Assembly (NCBI GenBank): GCA_037693485.1
Contig: CM075350.1
Coordinates: forward strand, 120,650,001-120,714,000
DNA length: 64,000 nt
Reading direction: 5' to 3'
Source: Kitagawia praeruptora
Taxonomy: Eukaryota; Streptophyta; Magnoliopsida; Apiales; Apiaceae
This document shows, in pieces, positions 1-11,020 of the stretch. Position 1 is the stretch's first letter. Every line of letters starts with the position of its first letter. The notes beneath the pieces were generated by a model that saw only the letters and a list, made by a program, of their open reading frames with translations, had not been told where the DNA came from and did not search any database. Both the position numbers and the translations under genes were made by a program.

Positions 1-62
1 AAGAAACAAAAGAAAGTGCCTTTTATATCACGTTTTGAGGTGTATCTCCTATACATTTGTAG

Positions 63-1493
63 GATATTGCTCTAGCTGAACTAGCTTCCACTCACCCAAT
101 AAGGCTTGGACTAGCTCTTAACTTCTCTGTTTTCTACTATGAAATTCTCAACTCCCCTGATCGTGCTTGCAACCTTGCAAAGCAGGTATATCCCTTCCTT
201 AATCTTTGCTTTATACCCTTTCAATTTGTTTATGCGTCTTTGTGCTTTGGTGAACTGGACCACGGGTAATATTTCATTTCGTAATCACTGAAGCTGATCT
301 TATTTAAGAATAACATAGGAAAATCATTCTTCTGAAAATGCAGTTTGCATCAGTTATTATATTGCATGGTGTTTACTGATGCTCTTTCTATAATTTTAAA
401 AATGATCAAATCTATGTTTGCCATGACCTTTTTTATTCTGCTCTATCATTGTATATTGGTCAGTAGGGGACAAAATGATCAACTGATGCTCTTAGCCTGA
501 ATTGGGTAGTAGATTAGAGATTAGGAATAGTCTCAGCCTGAATAGTGTGATATTTAGGTTGATCCATTACATAAGAGTGTATGTGCGTAAAAGTTATGTT
601 ATTCTTTTTGGAATGCACAGATTCAGAAATTAGCCTTAAGAACACATAGGGAAACAAAATTGAGATATGCCACTTCTCTACTCTTCTCTACACATCTTTT
701 CTATTCTATGGTCAAATTAAGGAACAAGGTATAGTTCTGGAATTTGGACCTTAAGGTTCAAGATTTTCTTATAAAAGACTAACACTTGGATGTATGTATA
801 TATATGTCAATAGCATGACATGTGATTCTTCATATATCTTAAAGTTTTTCTTTTATAAAGAAGAAGCTGCTTTCATGTCGCAGGCTTTTGATGAAGCTAT
901 CTCTGAACTGGATACATTGGGTGAGGAATCTTACAAGGATAGCACACTAATTATGCAACTTCTCCGTGACAATCTGACATTGTGGACATCCGATATAGCG
1001 GTACATGTTCTGTCTCTATGTTTCACATATTTTGCACCTTGCATGACTTTCTTGATGGGACCTTCATGCTTGTGATGAGTTGTATAGTCCAATTTGTGCT
1101 TGTTCTGCTATTCTGATTTGCAATTTTGTCATGTCCAACTTTATGTGGTCACACTCATGATTTATTTTCTTGGATGATTAATCATTAAATGCTGTTTAAC
1201 ATGATATGACACAAACAACATTAAAAGAAAGCTGTGACATGGTCTGAGCCGTACAAAGACTTTTGTGCTTGCTTGGTAATGAACTTTAATATAGTTTTGG
1301 CCTGACCATTGTGTTGTTTTTTTGGAAAACCTGACCATTATGTTGTTGAAAGATACATGATCTAACGACTAATTCAAAATAATTTTTGTTTCTTGTTTTT
1401 TGTAATTGTCTAGTTCTAATTATGTTGTATTGTTTCCATACTTAGGACGAAACTGGGGATGAAATCAAAGAAGATACCAAGGCTGAGGAATAG
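63..1493 (+). CDS. 14-3-3 protein, C-terminal part (5' exons lie outside the window)
   Basis: Three coding exons are visible: 63-185, 884-1000 and 1446-1493 (stop TAG 1491-1493). All have AG acceptors and GT donors and keep one reading frame. The first exon encodes the highly conserved helix run around [19 protein letters not shown] and [11 protein letters not shown]. The second encodes [20 protein letters not shown] and [11 protein letters not shown]. The third gives a short acidic tail ending KEDTKAEE. These are the C-terminal helices and variable acidic tail of 14-3-3 proteins, dimeric adaptors that bind phosphoserine/phosphothreonine motifs in client proteins in cytosol and nucleus. The visible 95 residues are about the last 40 % of a roughly 250-residue protein. 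The exon phases and conserved residues look intact, so this is probably a working gene. The exact isoform cannot be named from this part. Confidence 0.95.
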
Positions 1494-2223
1494 CAAGATT
1501 GATGAAGTGGTAGAATAGTATTGCGTACTCATCACATTGTGTCTTTAATACAGATTTTCATGTCGCAAGGATTTGAAAATTTCTAGTTTGGATTTTAATT
1601 GATGTTTGTGATTGGGTATTTGGGTTCTCTATTTATTTTTCTCTTTTTTATTTGCAGTTATGAGTAGTTTATTTTTCACTGTTTTTTTTTTTTGTAGTGT
1701 TTATCTCTTTGTTTCCAGTCCAATTTGTGGTTTGGTGGTTGCATGAATTTGTCACCTACACTTAAATTTTGTATTTATTCTGTGGTTATCATGGCGTGGT
1801 CTGAATCTTTTTGTACTACATTTCGGCTGATTTGACAATAAGGTGTTCTTTTATAATGTGATCTTATATTATTTGTATAATTTACAAAATTTACGGAGTT
1901 GCACAATATTTTTAATCTACTTGCATGAAATGATCGTTTTAATCTATTTGGTTCTTGATATTTTGTGTCAGATAATATTTACCCATATTTGTTGAGAAAC
2001 TATCATATTGTATCAGATCGAGTCGAATTACTTATCCATCACAACCCCTAGCTATGTTAAAAGATACGTACATAAAGAATCAACTAGTTTAAATTCTGTA
2101 AAAAGATAAGGGCAATGTAAACCATACAAATTAAATTGATGAAACTAAGAACATCTTATTACATCTCATCTTGCGTTTGTTATCTTTGATAATCTTGAAT
2201 GCTCATTGCCAGCAGGCACTGCC
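1494..2223. other. 3' flank between two convergent genes
   Basis: This is T-rich sequence after the 14-3-3 stop codon and should contain its 3' UTR. The convergent minus-strand gene ends at 2224. I see no further coding exon, RNA gene or transposon end here. Confidence 0.6.
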
Positions 2224-3359
2224 TCATTTCTGGGTCTGATGTCTCGATTGCTCTTTCTCCTTCACCTCACTCCCTTGACTCTTATCATATTCTACACACA
2301 CATCATCATCATCATCATCATCGATACTTATCAGAACAAAACAGTAATCCATATCACTATCTCTTTTCTAACTGAGACCAGTTTGCAATGCAAATTAGCC
2401 TAATTGTTTAAGAGACAGACAAAATCAAAAGCTTTGCTAGGCATTTTATTCGCATTTTTTTTCATTCGATTTCTTCCGAAATGGAGCATAGGTCGTTTTT
2501 GAGCCGTACATAAATATGGAGATTAAAGAAAATAAAAGAGGAGAGAGAAAGAGGGCAGGGTACCATTAGAATTGGGAGAGTTATCCTGTTTGCGACTACC
2601 GGGAAGAGTCTGATTTGTACCTCCAAAACCTTCTTCATCTGACCTCGATGAGTATCCCTCCCCAAACGTATTTGACATCACATCCCTGTAAAATTTTTAT
2701 CTTACCATATCATCAAAAGACAAGATTCTACTTGCAAAAAAGAAGACAAGATCGCACATTATGTATATGTTCAAACTTAAATGTAGAATACTGTATCAAT
2801 TTTTTAAACCAACTCCATAAGTCTAGATCACAACTATACTGTATACATTCTAATTTTCATATAAAACTATGAGAATCGACAAAAGTCCAAACTTTTACTG
2901 ATTAAACTCCAACTGTGCAAGCCTACATCATGCATAAGATTGTACAATATATCTGGGAATATAGTACATTATGCGCGCGATGTCTTACATTCGGGTCATA
3001 TTAGTAAAGTTTGGAGCTTATTTATCATTTCACGAACATATTACATACTGGATTCCATACTAAACGTTATTGTTTGAAATGTAAACGAAATTAAGAAACA
3101 TTACTTACCCTTTGTTGGTGGTGGTAGTTCTATCAGAGTTAAATCTGATCCCTACAGCTTTTTGAATCTTTGACAAGAAAATATTTGAGTTTTGTGTCCG
3201 AATTGATCTCACTAATCCGCTCTGCATCTTCCTATATGCTACTAATCTTTTCCTCTGAATTCTTGAATAACAGTTCCAACTGTTCAAAAGATTTACTCAA
3301 TTTATATGTTTAAAATATGTATTAAAAAGCTTTTGAGCAATAGGTCCGTTCTTCCCCAT
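2224..3359 (-). pseudogene. small three-exon gene of unknown function with one in-frame stop
   Basis: Three exons on the minus strand join in phase: 3359-3109, 2685-2564 and 2291-2224. Donors are GTAAGT and GTAC; acceptors follow TTTTACAG and TGTGTGTAG. The protein would be about 143 residues. It starts MGKNGPIAQKLFNT, has a basic middle (IQRKRLVAYRKMQ), then a polar Ser/Gly/Asp-rich part (YSSRSDEEGFGG) and a Lys/Glu/Gln-rich C-terminus ending SRHQTQK. I do not recognise the family. One TGA interrupts the first exon at codon 21. Either the gene is dead, or the true start lies in another upstream exon and translation enters after this TGA. A TATA-like box and a G-box sit just upstream of the proposed ATG. 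Consistent phases at both splice junctions are the main evidence that this was a gene. Confidence 0.5.
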
Positions 3360-3408
3360 AACTATCCTGGTCTTCCTCTTGATTTGGAGTTTATTTCTAC
3401 ATGCAACA

Positions 3409-3430
3409 CACGTGTCAGCTATTTATATCG
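3409..3430 (-). promoter_or_regulatory. TATA-like box and G-box of the small minus-strand gene
   Basis: On the minus strand GATATAAAT (3429-3421) lies about 62 bases before the proposed ATG at 3359. It is followed by CACGTG (3414-3409), the core G-box bound by plant bZIP/bHLH factors. This is a sequence match only. Confidence 0.35.
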
Positions 3431-4404
3431 CTTGTCCTAATTCAATCCTCTATTTTCTGATTTTGTTTTTACTAGACCCAAAAATACAGAAGAACAAATC
3501 AATGAGCCTGTTTGGCTCAACTTTATTTATTTAAATTCTTATGGACTTATTTTTTCATATTTTGACAATTTTTTTCATATAAGTATTTAATGTATGTCTG
3601 AGATTATATAAGTTGAAAAAACAAAGTTAACTTTTTTTCAGCAAAAAATTAGAAATATCTACCTTTTTGTCTTAAAATAAGTTGTCTTAAAATAAATTGT
3701 CTTATTATGCAAACACCCCCAATATGTGATCTTTTGCTTGGAAAAAGTTGAAAAAAACGAGCTCAAAAGCATGTGTAATTTTAATCTGAGTTTTATAATA
3801 TTTTTTGCGGTATTATATTGCAAAGTTGCACTTGTCTTCCAATTAAATTTTTTTTCAGATGCTATGCAACTCGTACTGCTCCAATTTTATTTATTTGTCT
3901 TAACAGTTATACCAAATTTACGTGTTTTAATGAAAGAAACAATACACTCTTTAAAAAACCGAAAAATTTCATGGAAAATCTTCTCTGCTTGCATTTCACC
4001 TTCCCCTCTACTTGAATCTTTCCTTCTCTCATAACTGTAAATTAGGTTCCAATTATATTTTGTATACTACAGATTCCGATTTCCGTAATAAGATTCTTTG
4101 CAAAACTGAACTAAACTATAAAATCACTAAGAAGGATGATCCGACGTCAAGAAAAATGCATATAATGTAGGTACAAACGATTCACAATGCCATGAAATAC
4201 AACCAAAATTTTAAATTAATTCACAAAAAAAGTTACATCTGCCGATGAATCTTCATCAAGTACACCTTTTACAATGCGACACTTTTAATATTTTATCTTT
4301 ATAGATTTTCCTCACTACGACACTATCTTTCGGTGTATTTAAGTACTCAACAAGATACCACCCATCATCTCGGTTCTGAACAGACGATGACCAGCTTATT
4401 TATT
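3431..4404. other. AT-rich intergenic stretch
   Basis: Long T and A runs, with no open frame of convincing composition on either strand and no terminal repeats. Plus-strand frames near 3726-4034 are low-complexity chance frames. Confidence 0.5.
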
Positions 4405-4640
4405 CTAGACAAAGTATACAACTGAACCTTGATATCCTTCTGGGATACATGCCAATGGAGCACAAAAATAGCTCTCTTGCAGGTGTGGGTTTACAAGTGA
4501 AAGAATTTGTTTGGCCACTGTCAGAAAAAATCTGAGTATGGATTATAGAGAAAGCGGATTCAGATATATACCTCATATCCTGAAGTAGGCTTGAATGAAT
4601 ATTTCTGATCAAAATCAAATTGTGGAAGTCCCACAAAAAG
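4405..4640 (-). other. two possible short exons, unrecognised
   Basis: On the minus strand a frame containing VGLPQFDFDQKYSFKPTSGY ends at a GAG|GTATAT donor (4572). After a short AT-rich gap, an AG acceptor near 4478 precedes a frame with FCAPLACIPEGYQGSVVYFV and a stop at 4407-4405. Composition is protein-like, but I do not know the family. It lies downstream of the membrane-protein exon and could be an alternative 3' end of that gene or remains of a neighbour. Confidence 0.25.
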
Positions 4641-4708
4641 CACAATGTTCACAAATCACAATAGTAAGTGTGCAAATTGGGATGATTACTAGCCAGTACG
4701 TTGTACTT

Positions 4709-4913
4709 TCACATGGACAACGGTAATAACATTCTTCTATCCCTCTTTTTTGCAAGTGCCTGCCTAGAACTTCTCAAGCACAAGGGAAGAAGGATCCCAA
4801 GGCATACAATGAAAAAGGAAAGCCAGAAGTGCCGGAAGTAAAGTGTTACATATGAAGAGACAACAAGGCCGCAAGAAAGTATGGCGAACAAAATGGCTAC
4901 AGTGACATCAATC
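4709..4913 (-). CDS. last exon of a short two-helix membrane protein, unrecognised
   Basis: The exon begins at an acceptor TTTGTGCAG (exon base 4913) and ends at TGA 4711-4709, encoding 67 residues plus the end of a split codon. Two hydrophobic segments stand out, around VAILFAILSCGLVVSSYV and FWLSFFIVCLGILLPLCL. They are followed by a basic stretch RSSRQALAKKRDRR and the end MLLPLSM. This predicts two membrane spans and a short positively charged tail. Upstream exons would lie at higher coordinates, beyond the hAT element at 4959-5773. If the gene continues there, that transposon sits in its intron. No function is inferred. Confidence 0.5.
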
Positions 4914-4958
4914 CTGCACAAATTTAAAATAATCATTTAGATAACACATGACCATAAG

Positions 4959-5773
4959 TAGGGGTGTACAAATCCGATCCAAACCGACCAATCCGAACCA
5001 AACCGACCTTTTTTCGTCCGATCCAAACCGAATTTTTTTAAACCGAAATGTATTTGGATTGAAAAATAGTAAACCCGATTTTAATGGGTTGGGTATGGGT
5101 TTCGATTTTTTTTAGCCGAACCAATCCAACCCGATTAAAAATAATAAAGTTTAATTAAAAAATAAAATAATTAGACTGTTAATATATTCCAGTTACAATT
5201 ATACTTATACATGTAGTGGTAGCCCAATGCATAAGCCCATTACTCCATTAATCAACTTTAATGCAAGTAGAATTGCAGTAACCTTCTTCTCACTGAATCA
5301 ATTAACATTGTGTTCACTGTCTAGTATGCTGTAAACAATATAGTAGGAATAGTATGCTGCTTACTTTATTTTAATTCCTTCCATATAAATGTCTTAGTTT
5401 TTCCTTCCATATAAATGCTTACTATGTTCATGTTCTGTTCAGTATTTAATCAATCTTTTGGTGTGTATTAACTTAAATATTTGAGACTTATTTGAGATGG
5501 GTATGTACTATGTACTGCTATGTTTAATTTATTTTGTCTTTCATTTTCGGTTTATTATTAGTAGTTTAGTACTAGTTGTTAAATAAAGAAATGTTTTATA
5601 TATTTATTAACCCGATCACTTCAACCCGAACCAACCCGAACCGAAACAACTTAAATGGGTTGGATTACAAATTTTATTTTTATTGGTTGGTTTGAAAATT
5701 TAAAAACCCGATTTAATTGGTTTGGGTCATTAAATTCTCGTAATCCGCCCAACCCGAACCGTGTACACCCCTA
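4959..5773. mobile_element. non-autonomous hAT-superfamily transposon (815 bp)
   Basis: The element starts TAGGGGTGTAC and ends GTGTACACCCCTA, inverted termini typical of hAT elements. It is flanked by a perfect 8-bp duplication ACCATAAG (4951-4958 and 5774-5781), the hAT target-site length. Both sub-terminal regions are full of CCGAACC/CCAACCCG-type repeats in opposite orientation. There is no transposase frame, so it must have been moved by an enzyme from elsewhere. Confidence 0.9.
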
Positions 5774-5781
5774 ACCATAAG

Positions 5782-7087
5782 CATATCATTTTTTTTAGAA
5801 GAAGATATAAGTAAATATATATGCAAGGAACTACATTCCATGAATAAAAAGATTTCCAAAGTTAATAAATGAGTGCAGATATTAATTTACTTATATACGA
5901 GACAGAAGACTTAAACGTATTTAAAAATGTTCAACAGAGAAGCATTAGTGTAGCTTGATCAAATTCACAGCAAAAAGCTCAACAAATAGCAATTATAAAG
6001 TAGTGTAACTGAAGCAAATTTCAGTGACTGCCTGAGAATAACACGCAAAATATTTTATCAACAACTCTGCCAATGATATTTATCATGTGGCGAAGTTTGT
6101 GCAATAGCATCTATGCACTCAAAAACTAAAACCCTTATTTGATTGCTCAGGTCGCTTGATTTCATATCACAACCGTATACATCGATAGCCATCACTGCGA
6201 AGAAGCCCTTGAAGAAGCAGAAACAATGGTCACAAGGTCAGATTTTGTTCAATTACAAGTTGTCAGAATTTGAAGGCAGGGCTCTTGCAAAGAATTTTGA
6301 CCCTGGACCTCAGTTTACAGAAATTGGATATATTCTACACCCTTAATCATAAAAAATCGTGCATAAACTAAAAAGACAGATCCTAATTTCACTCAATTCA
6401 AAACCGAATCATAAGCACTATTGCCACCCAACAACCAAAACTTCTCCTCTGCCTTCACTGCCTCAGCACCAATTGCTCTGCCATCACAACCTTCTTTTCG
6501 CATACAAAACCATATGATTTAGTGTTTTTATGACAATGATTAGTGAGCACATTGATCTTTTGTGACTCCGAACCAAATTGTGTATAATCAATGTTCAATC
6601 TCATGATATGTTTGAAAATAATCGAGATTCACATATTCAACATCAAGAGGGGATAGAAAGAAGCTCTATAATGAATGCGTTAAATAGTGAGCACATTGAT
6701 CTTAAATGAAAAGGATTGTGGCCATGCTTGATATTAGTGTCTCTTTTAGTCCTAAGCATCTACTACGATTAAAATCTTCAACTCCAACTCGTTACGACGG
6801 AAACACATAGTCCCTCTAATAATAAACAAACTGTTCAACATCCATATAAACTGCAATATGTAAAGTGATGATATACTAATATATTATCCACAAGTGCAAT
6901 TCATTCACACACACTTTCAATGCAATGAAATTAGTATCAGATTCATCAATGATCAAACTTTTAAAAACACGAATTTCAGATAACTCCACGTCTCTACCTA
7001 AATAATTATTGTTAAAAGTAATATGCAATCAGCATAGAATCAAACCAATACTAAATTTTACAGTCCAGAGTGTGCAAACGTAATGTA
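5782..7087. other. AT-rich stretch with two short unrecognised minus-strand frames
   Basis: Two small minus-strand frames have protein-like composition. One is 6503-6393 (36 residues, starts MRKEGCDGRAIGAEAV). The other is 6192-6058 (44 residues, starts MAIDVYGCDMKSSDLSNQ), which has an AG dinucleotide just before its start and could be an internal exon. They might be exons of the gene whose last exon is at 4913-4709, but I cannot connect them by splice phase. The rest shows nothing recognisable. Confidence 0.2.
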
Positions 7088-7110
7088 AGAGAGAGAGAGA
7101 GAGAGAGAGA
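7088..7110. repeat. (GA)n microsatellite
   Basis: An uninterrupted GA dinucleotide run of about 23 bases. Confidence 0.9.
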
Positions 7111-7139
7111 CCAGGATGTAATTTGGGGTTTAGGAGATG

Positions 7140-7770
7140 TCAGAGCTGAATTTATGTTTCGGCTGACTTGTCCTCAGCGAGCGAGGAACAAGCTTCGGTA
7201 GCTCCTGCAAGGAGAAGAATGCGAGGGTGTGGACCCCCGATTCACCTCCGGTGTGAGAATCAGTAAAAATGTGGTGGAAACGTAAATGTAAAGCATTATG
7301 TAAATCAATGTGTCTCAGAGTGTGTGATTGTGTTTTTCACCTGGCAGTGGAGTCTATTTATATTGTGCTCCAGAGTAATGCCGTTGGATGATCTTTGATT
7401 CTCAGTTATGGAGGGTATTGAATGCTTAAGCGTTACACTGACAACGGTCATCAGTTATTTTGGCGTCCTTCGGTTGGGCAGAGCAAGGGGCTTGGCCTTT
7501 GTATATAATTTTACGAGCAATAAGCCCAAAGGCTTATTGGATTGGGCCTCATATGCTTATTATAATCGGCCCCCCTGACATGTCCCCGGGCTTCGGTCGG
7601 TTTGGAGATGAGACCGAAGTCCACTTCTAACCGAAGAGTTCAATCGATCGGTACAGGCGCGTCTTTTGAGGCGACAGTTGTGTTCAATTTATATCTCTTT
7701 TGTTTAAACGGTTCTCCACGTGTCATCATCTGAGATAGGGATATTGAACCGTCTGTTCATCTCAGCCGTC
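7140..7770 (+). other. upstream region of the transposon-type gene
   Basis: GC content rises compared with the flanks. Short repeated words such as CTTCGGT and CCGAAG occur on both strands. It probably belongs to the same mobile element as the gene at 8216, but no terminal repeat or target duplication could be found. Confidence 0.35.
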
Positions 7771-7777
7771 CATCTTT

Positions 7778-7790
7778 GTATATATATATT
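7778..7790 (+). promoter_or_regulatory. TATA box of the Transposase_28-type gene
   Basis: GTATATATATATT lies about 130 bases before a predicted 5' UTR splice donor and 430 bases before the ATG. It is the only TATA-like run in the region at a sensible distance. Confidence 0.45.
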
Positions 7791-7914
7791 TGCGCCTTGG
7801 TAACTTGCTTGCTCTATTTGCTCTCTGGATCTTCTTTGTGTGAACTCTTGGAGCAATCAACGGTGTCTTATTCTTCCGGCATTGATTCTTATCTTCAGCA
7901 AGCGTCTTTAACAA

Positions 7915-8208
7915 GTAAGTTTGTACTTTCTCGCTTTTTGCCATCTTTAATGTATATGCAAACATTTATTCTTTCTCGAGAGATGTTTTTGATTTACTGA
8001 GTAATTTCGTCGGAACCCTTCGTCCCTGCTCCTTAATTCTGCTCGTGACCCAAGAACTTCCTTCGTTGGACCTTTTATTTCCTCTTAGATTTGTCGTTAG
8101 TCTGTTTGTACTCGGGTATTTCCTTCGGCTTTGTAGTCTACTTATTTGCTTTTCTTTTCCTTCTTGTCCCCGAGTATTGGACTAACGACTATTTGCCTTC
8201 TTTTCCAG
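7915..8208 (+). other. predicted 5' UTR intron
   Basis: A consensus donor GTAAGT at 7915 and a pyrimidine-rich acceptor CTTCTTTTCCAG ending at 8208 flank a T-rich stretch. It ends eight bases before the start codon at 8216, so splicing would leave a short leader. Confidence 0.5.
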
Positions 8209-8215
8209 ATTTAGA

Positions 8216-9327
8216 ATGTCAACACTTGAGCCAAGTCCTTCGGGTCACGTTGTGGGCCATGTCCCCGTTTTACTCTTTGGGGATAGTACCGAATACCCTG
8301 CTGCGAATATGTCCTCTGTTTTGGGGCAGGACGATATAAATGCCTTGGAGAGCAGATATGACTTTCCAGAGGGTTTCCGATGTATTCTTCCCGATGGCAC
8401 AGATCGTATATTTGACACTCCGGGCGTGTCGATCGGAGATCAACCCGAGGAGACCGCTGTTGGTATATCAGAAATTGCCTTTTATTGTGGCCTTCGATTC
8501 CCCTTGTTGCCCCTTGTGAAGGTTCTTCTGAGGGAGATGGGTATAGCGATCGGTCAACTTGATCCGAACGGTTTCATTCATATGAACACCTTTCAGTACC
8601 GATGTTTACAGCACGAAGTGCCTCCTTTATCGATTCTCTTCTGGCATCATTACGATTTCCGAAAGAATGCCAAATCCCCGGGTTTTTACAACATTACCCG
8701 AAGAACAGGTCATTCCGAGTGGGCGGCCACCAATTCCAGCAATAAAAAGACGCACAACAATAAAAAGACGCACAACCATTGGTGCTACGTTGTCGGACCT
8801 GCCCTCCCCAGGTTTTCAGAATGGAGGGAAGTTGATCCGTCCGAAAGAGTAAGGCTAAAGGCTCTTTCGGATGACGAAAAACTTCTTTATCGGAAGCTCA
8901 ATACCCCTTTGGTGCCCGAAAACAAACTTCCTTTAGCTACTACCCGAGATGGGACTTGGCTAAAGAATATGATGGGTACTTCTAATGTCTTTATTTTTCC
9001 GTCTTGTACATTTTTTTTTCATTAACTGACTTTTGTTTTGTTGTTTCAGTGTCTGCGGCAGCTGATATGAGGAGAAGGGCGGCCGAAAGGAAGGCTTCTC
9101 TTGCTAGTGGTTCCGGAGGTTCTTCTTCGGCCCCGTCTACCATCACTCCCCTTGCGGTGAAAACGCCTATGGTTGAGGCCTCGCCGATGCAGACCGAACA
9201 GGTACAGACTTCGGCTGGCGCTATTGTGATTGCAGCTCCTAAGGAGCTTCCTGTTGTGGAAGGGAGTGTCCCCGAGAAGAAGAGGAGGACCGAAGATTTG
9301 AAAATCGGGTGTCGAGATTTGTTATGA
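8216..9327 (+). CDS. putative gypsy-type transposon protein (Transposase_28 domain)
   Basis: Two exons, 8216-8975 and 9050-9327, join in phase (donor GG|GTACTT, acceptor TTGTTTCAG) to give about 345 residues. The N-terminal half carries GLRFPLLPLVKVLLREMG followed by GQLDPNGF, the hallmark block of the plant 'putative gypsy type transposon' (Transposase_28, PF04195) family. After it comes an aromatic stretch with HWCYVVG and an Arg/Ala/Ser/Gly-rich linker. The C-terminal half ends early. A coiled-coil-like frame with LSDALNDEMKRVSAVIWRL continues at 9328-9437 in another frame, so the gene looks 3'-truncated or frameshifted. These proteins accompany plant transposons and their biochemical role is not known. 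The 8664-8780 region has an imperfect repeat AATAAAAAGACGCACAAC that duplicates a KKTHN motif. Confidence 0.75.
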
Positions 9328-9437
9328 AAAATTTATTCAAACTCTCAGATGCTTTGAATGATGAAATGAAGCGAGTAAGCGCGGTCATTTGGCGACTCAG
9401 ATCGGAGGCAGCAGACAAACACTTCGCGGGAAGATGA

Positions 9438-9900
9438 TCACGATTACGTTTTTGCTTGACTAAACGCTGGAAATTAATTTAATTTATTTTTTTTTTGAAA
9501 AACTAATTTAATTTCTTTTAAAATACAGTTAATTTAATTTCTTTTAAAATACAGTAAATAAATTTGTTGGGCTCATGTCAGCGCATGTTCAAACTTTACG
9601 TATAATTTGTTTTTTTAATCTTTGTACAGATTTGGGAATTTGAAATTGGGTTCGGTTTTTGGGTAAAATCGGAATCGAATAATATATTTTCGTTTTGGGA
9701 ATTGAAAATTGTAACTGAACTATTGATTTCGATTTTAAAAAGCCCATTTTAATCGTAACGATTCAATTTTGGTTGCAAAACCGGATAGACAAACATGAAA
9801 AAGTTAATACGAATTAAATAAACAAAACGTATTTAATTTAAGAAAATGCTTTTACATTAGAGTGATGCTGTAATGTTTGAAACATACATTGTCCAAACTC
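9438..9900. other. AT-rich stretch, no genes seen
   Basis: It contains a duplicated TTAATTTAATTTCTTTTAAAATACAG word (about 9500-9555) and a GGTTCGGTTTTTGGG-type stretch near 9649, like the sub-terminal sequence of short DNA transposons. No ends could be defined. Confidence 0.4.
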
Positions 9901-9909
9901 GAAAGACAA

Positions 9910-10080
9910 CCAAATTTAAAGGTCGAAAACATAAAATAAAAACTGGAAACAGATGTACTCAAAGCCAAGTATCTGGGCTCATTTACTTTTCTGGCCAAAT
10001 TTAAAGGTCGAAAACATGAAATAAAAACTGGAGACAAATGTACTCAAAGCCAAGTATTTGGGCTCGTTTACTTTTCTGAT
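9910..10080. repeat. two-copy tandem repeat of about 85 bp
   Basis: A unit beginning CAAATTTAAAGGTCGAAAAC recurs at 9911 and 9996 with few differences, and both copies run into ATTTACTTTTCT or GTTTACTTTTCT. Confidence 0.85.
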
Positions 10081-10149
10081 ACACTACTCAACACAATTTT
10101 CATATATGATACATTTCGTTCAGCGTTTTCATTTCTGGTATAATTGAGA

Positions 10150-10240
10150 AAATTCAATAGAAATCGTCACTTGAAGTGGCGAATTCTATTGAACTTAATT
10201 TCAATAGAAAACGCCACTTGAAGTGGCGAATTCTATTGCG
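10150..10240. repeat. two adjacent near-perfect hairpins
   Basis: Each half has the form CAATAGAAa-CGCCACTTGAAGTGGCG-aTTCTATTG. The core CGCCACTTGAAGTGGCG is palindromic around one base. The first copy has one change (CGTCACTT). The outer arms CAATAGAA/TTCTATTG also pair. Confidence 0.85.
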
Positions 10241-10360
10241 GTACTTAGCATAATTTTATAAGTAGAATATGTGCTTTCTAGTAGTCATTTTATATGACTT
10301 TTAAAATGTATTTGTAAATAAAATTTATTCGTTTTTTTACTTCGTATTAAAGAATTGACA

Positions 10361-10870
10361 TCCTACTTTGGTATAATACGAAAATCTCCAAAAAATATTA
10401 TGTCTAACTATCATATATATTGGTCCGAACATGGCAACTCAACATCAAATTGTTAAGAATTCCTACGCGTAGGCATGTTTTGAGGAATAAAAAATATATA
10501 TGTACATTTTTTTTACGTTGTTTTTGTTCCATATTCAAGTATTACTTTGGTATAATACGAAAATCTCCAAAAATTATTATGTCTAATTATCTTATTTTTT
10601 GGTTCGAACATGGCAACTCAACATCAAATTGTTAAAAATTCCTTCACGTAGGCATGTTTAGGGGAATAAAAATATATTTGTACATGTTTTTTTTCATTGT
10701 TTTTGTTCTGTATTCAAGTATTGACGTTGTACTTCTGCGTAAGCCAAAATTCAGGAAAAATTATTCTGTATAGTTACATTAAATGTTCCCCCGAATATGG
10801 CAGCTTCACATTAAATTGTTAACAATACCTTCGTGGAGTTATGTTGAGGGGCATAAAAAACATATTAGAA
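10361..10870. repeat. three-copy degenerate tandem repeat (about 180 bp unit)
   Basis: Each unit contains ATACGAAAATCTCCAAAAA (or a diverged form), AACATGGCAACTCAACATCAAATTGTTAA, a GTAGGCATGTTT or GAGTTATGTT word and ATTCAAGTATT. Units begin near 10361, 10541 and 10729. The third is clearly more diverged. A frame at 10420-10635 only spans this repeat. Confidence 0.75.
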
Positions 10871-11020
10871 AACATTCAATTACATTAAAACAAACATAAA
10901 GCATCATACAAGTACTTAAATTTGAAAACAGAAAATTGAAGCATCATACAATTACATTAAATTAAAAATAGAAAATTCGAAAATAAGCATACCTTGACAC
11001 GAGAACCACAATACAAGTTC

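Noticed and set aside
3295..3300. TGA in the small gene read as selenocysteine
   Set aside because: Land plants lack the selenocysteine insertion system and no insertion element is visible. A stop mutation or wrong start is simpler.
6143..6346. Plus-strand frame with a Lys-rich stretch resembling ribosomal protein S25 (KKPLKKQKQWSQGQ)
   Set aside because: The likeness is limited to a low-complexity basic run, and the following residues do not match.
10205..10250. Hairpin followed by CTTAG as a Helitron 3' end
   Set aside because: Helitrons end in CTRR after the hairpin; CTTAG does not fit, and no TC start was found.
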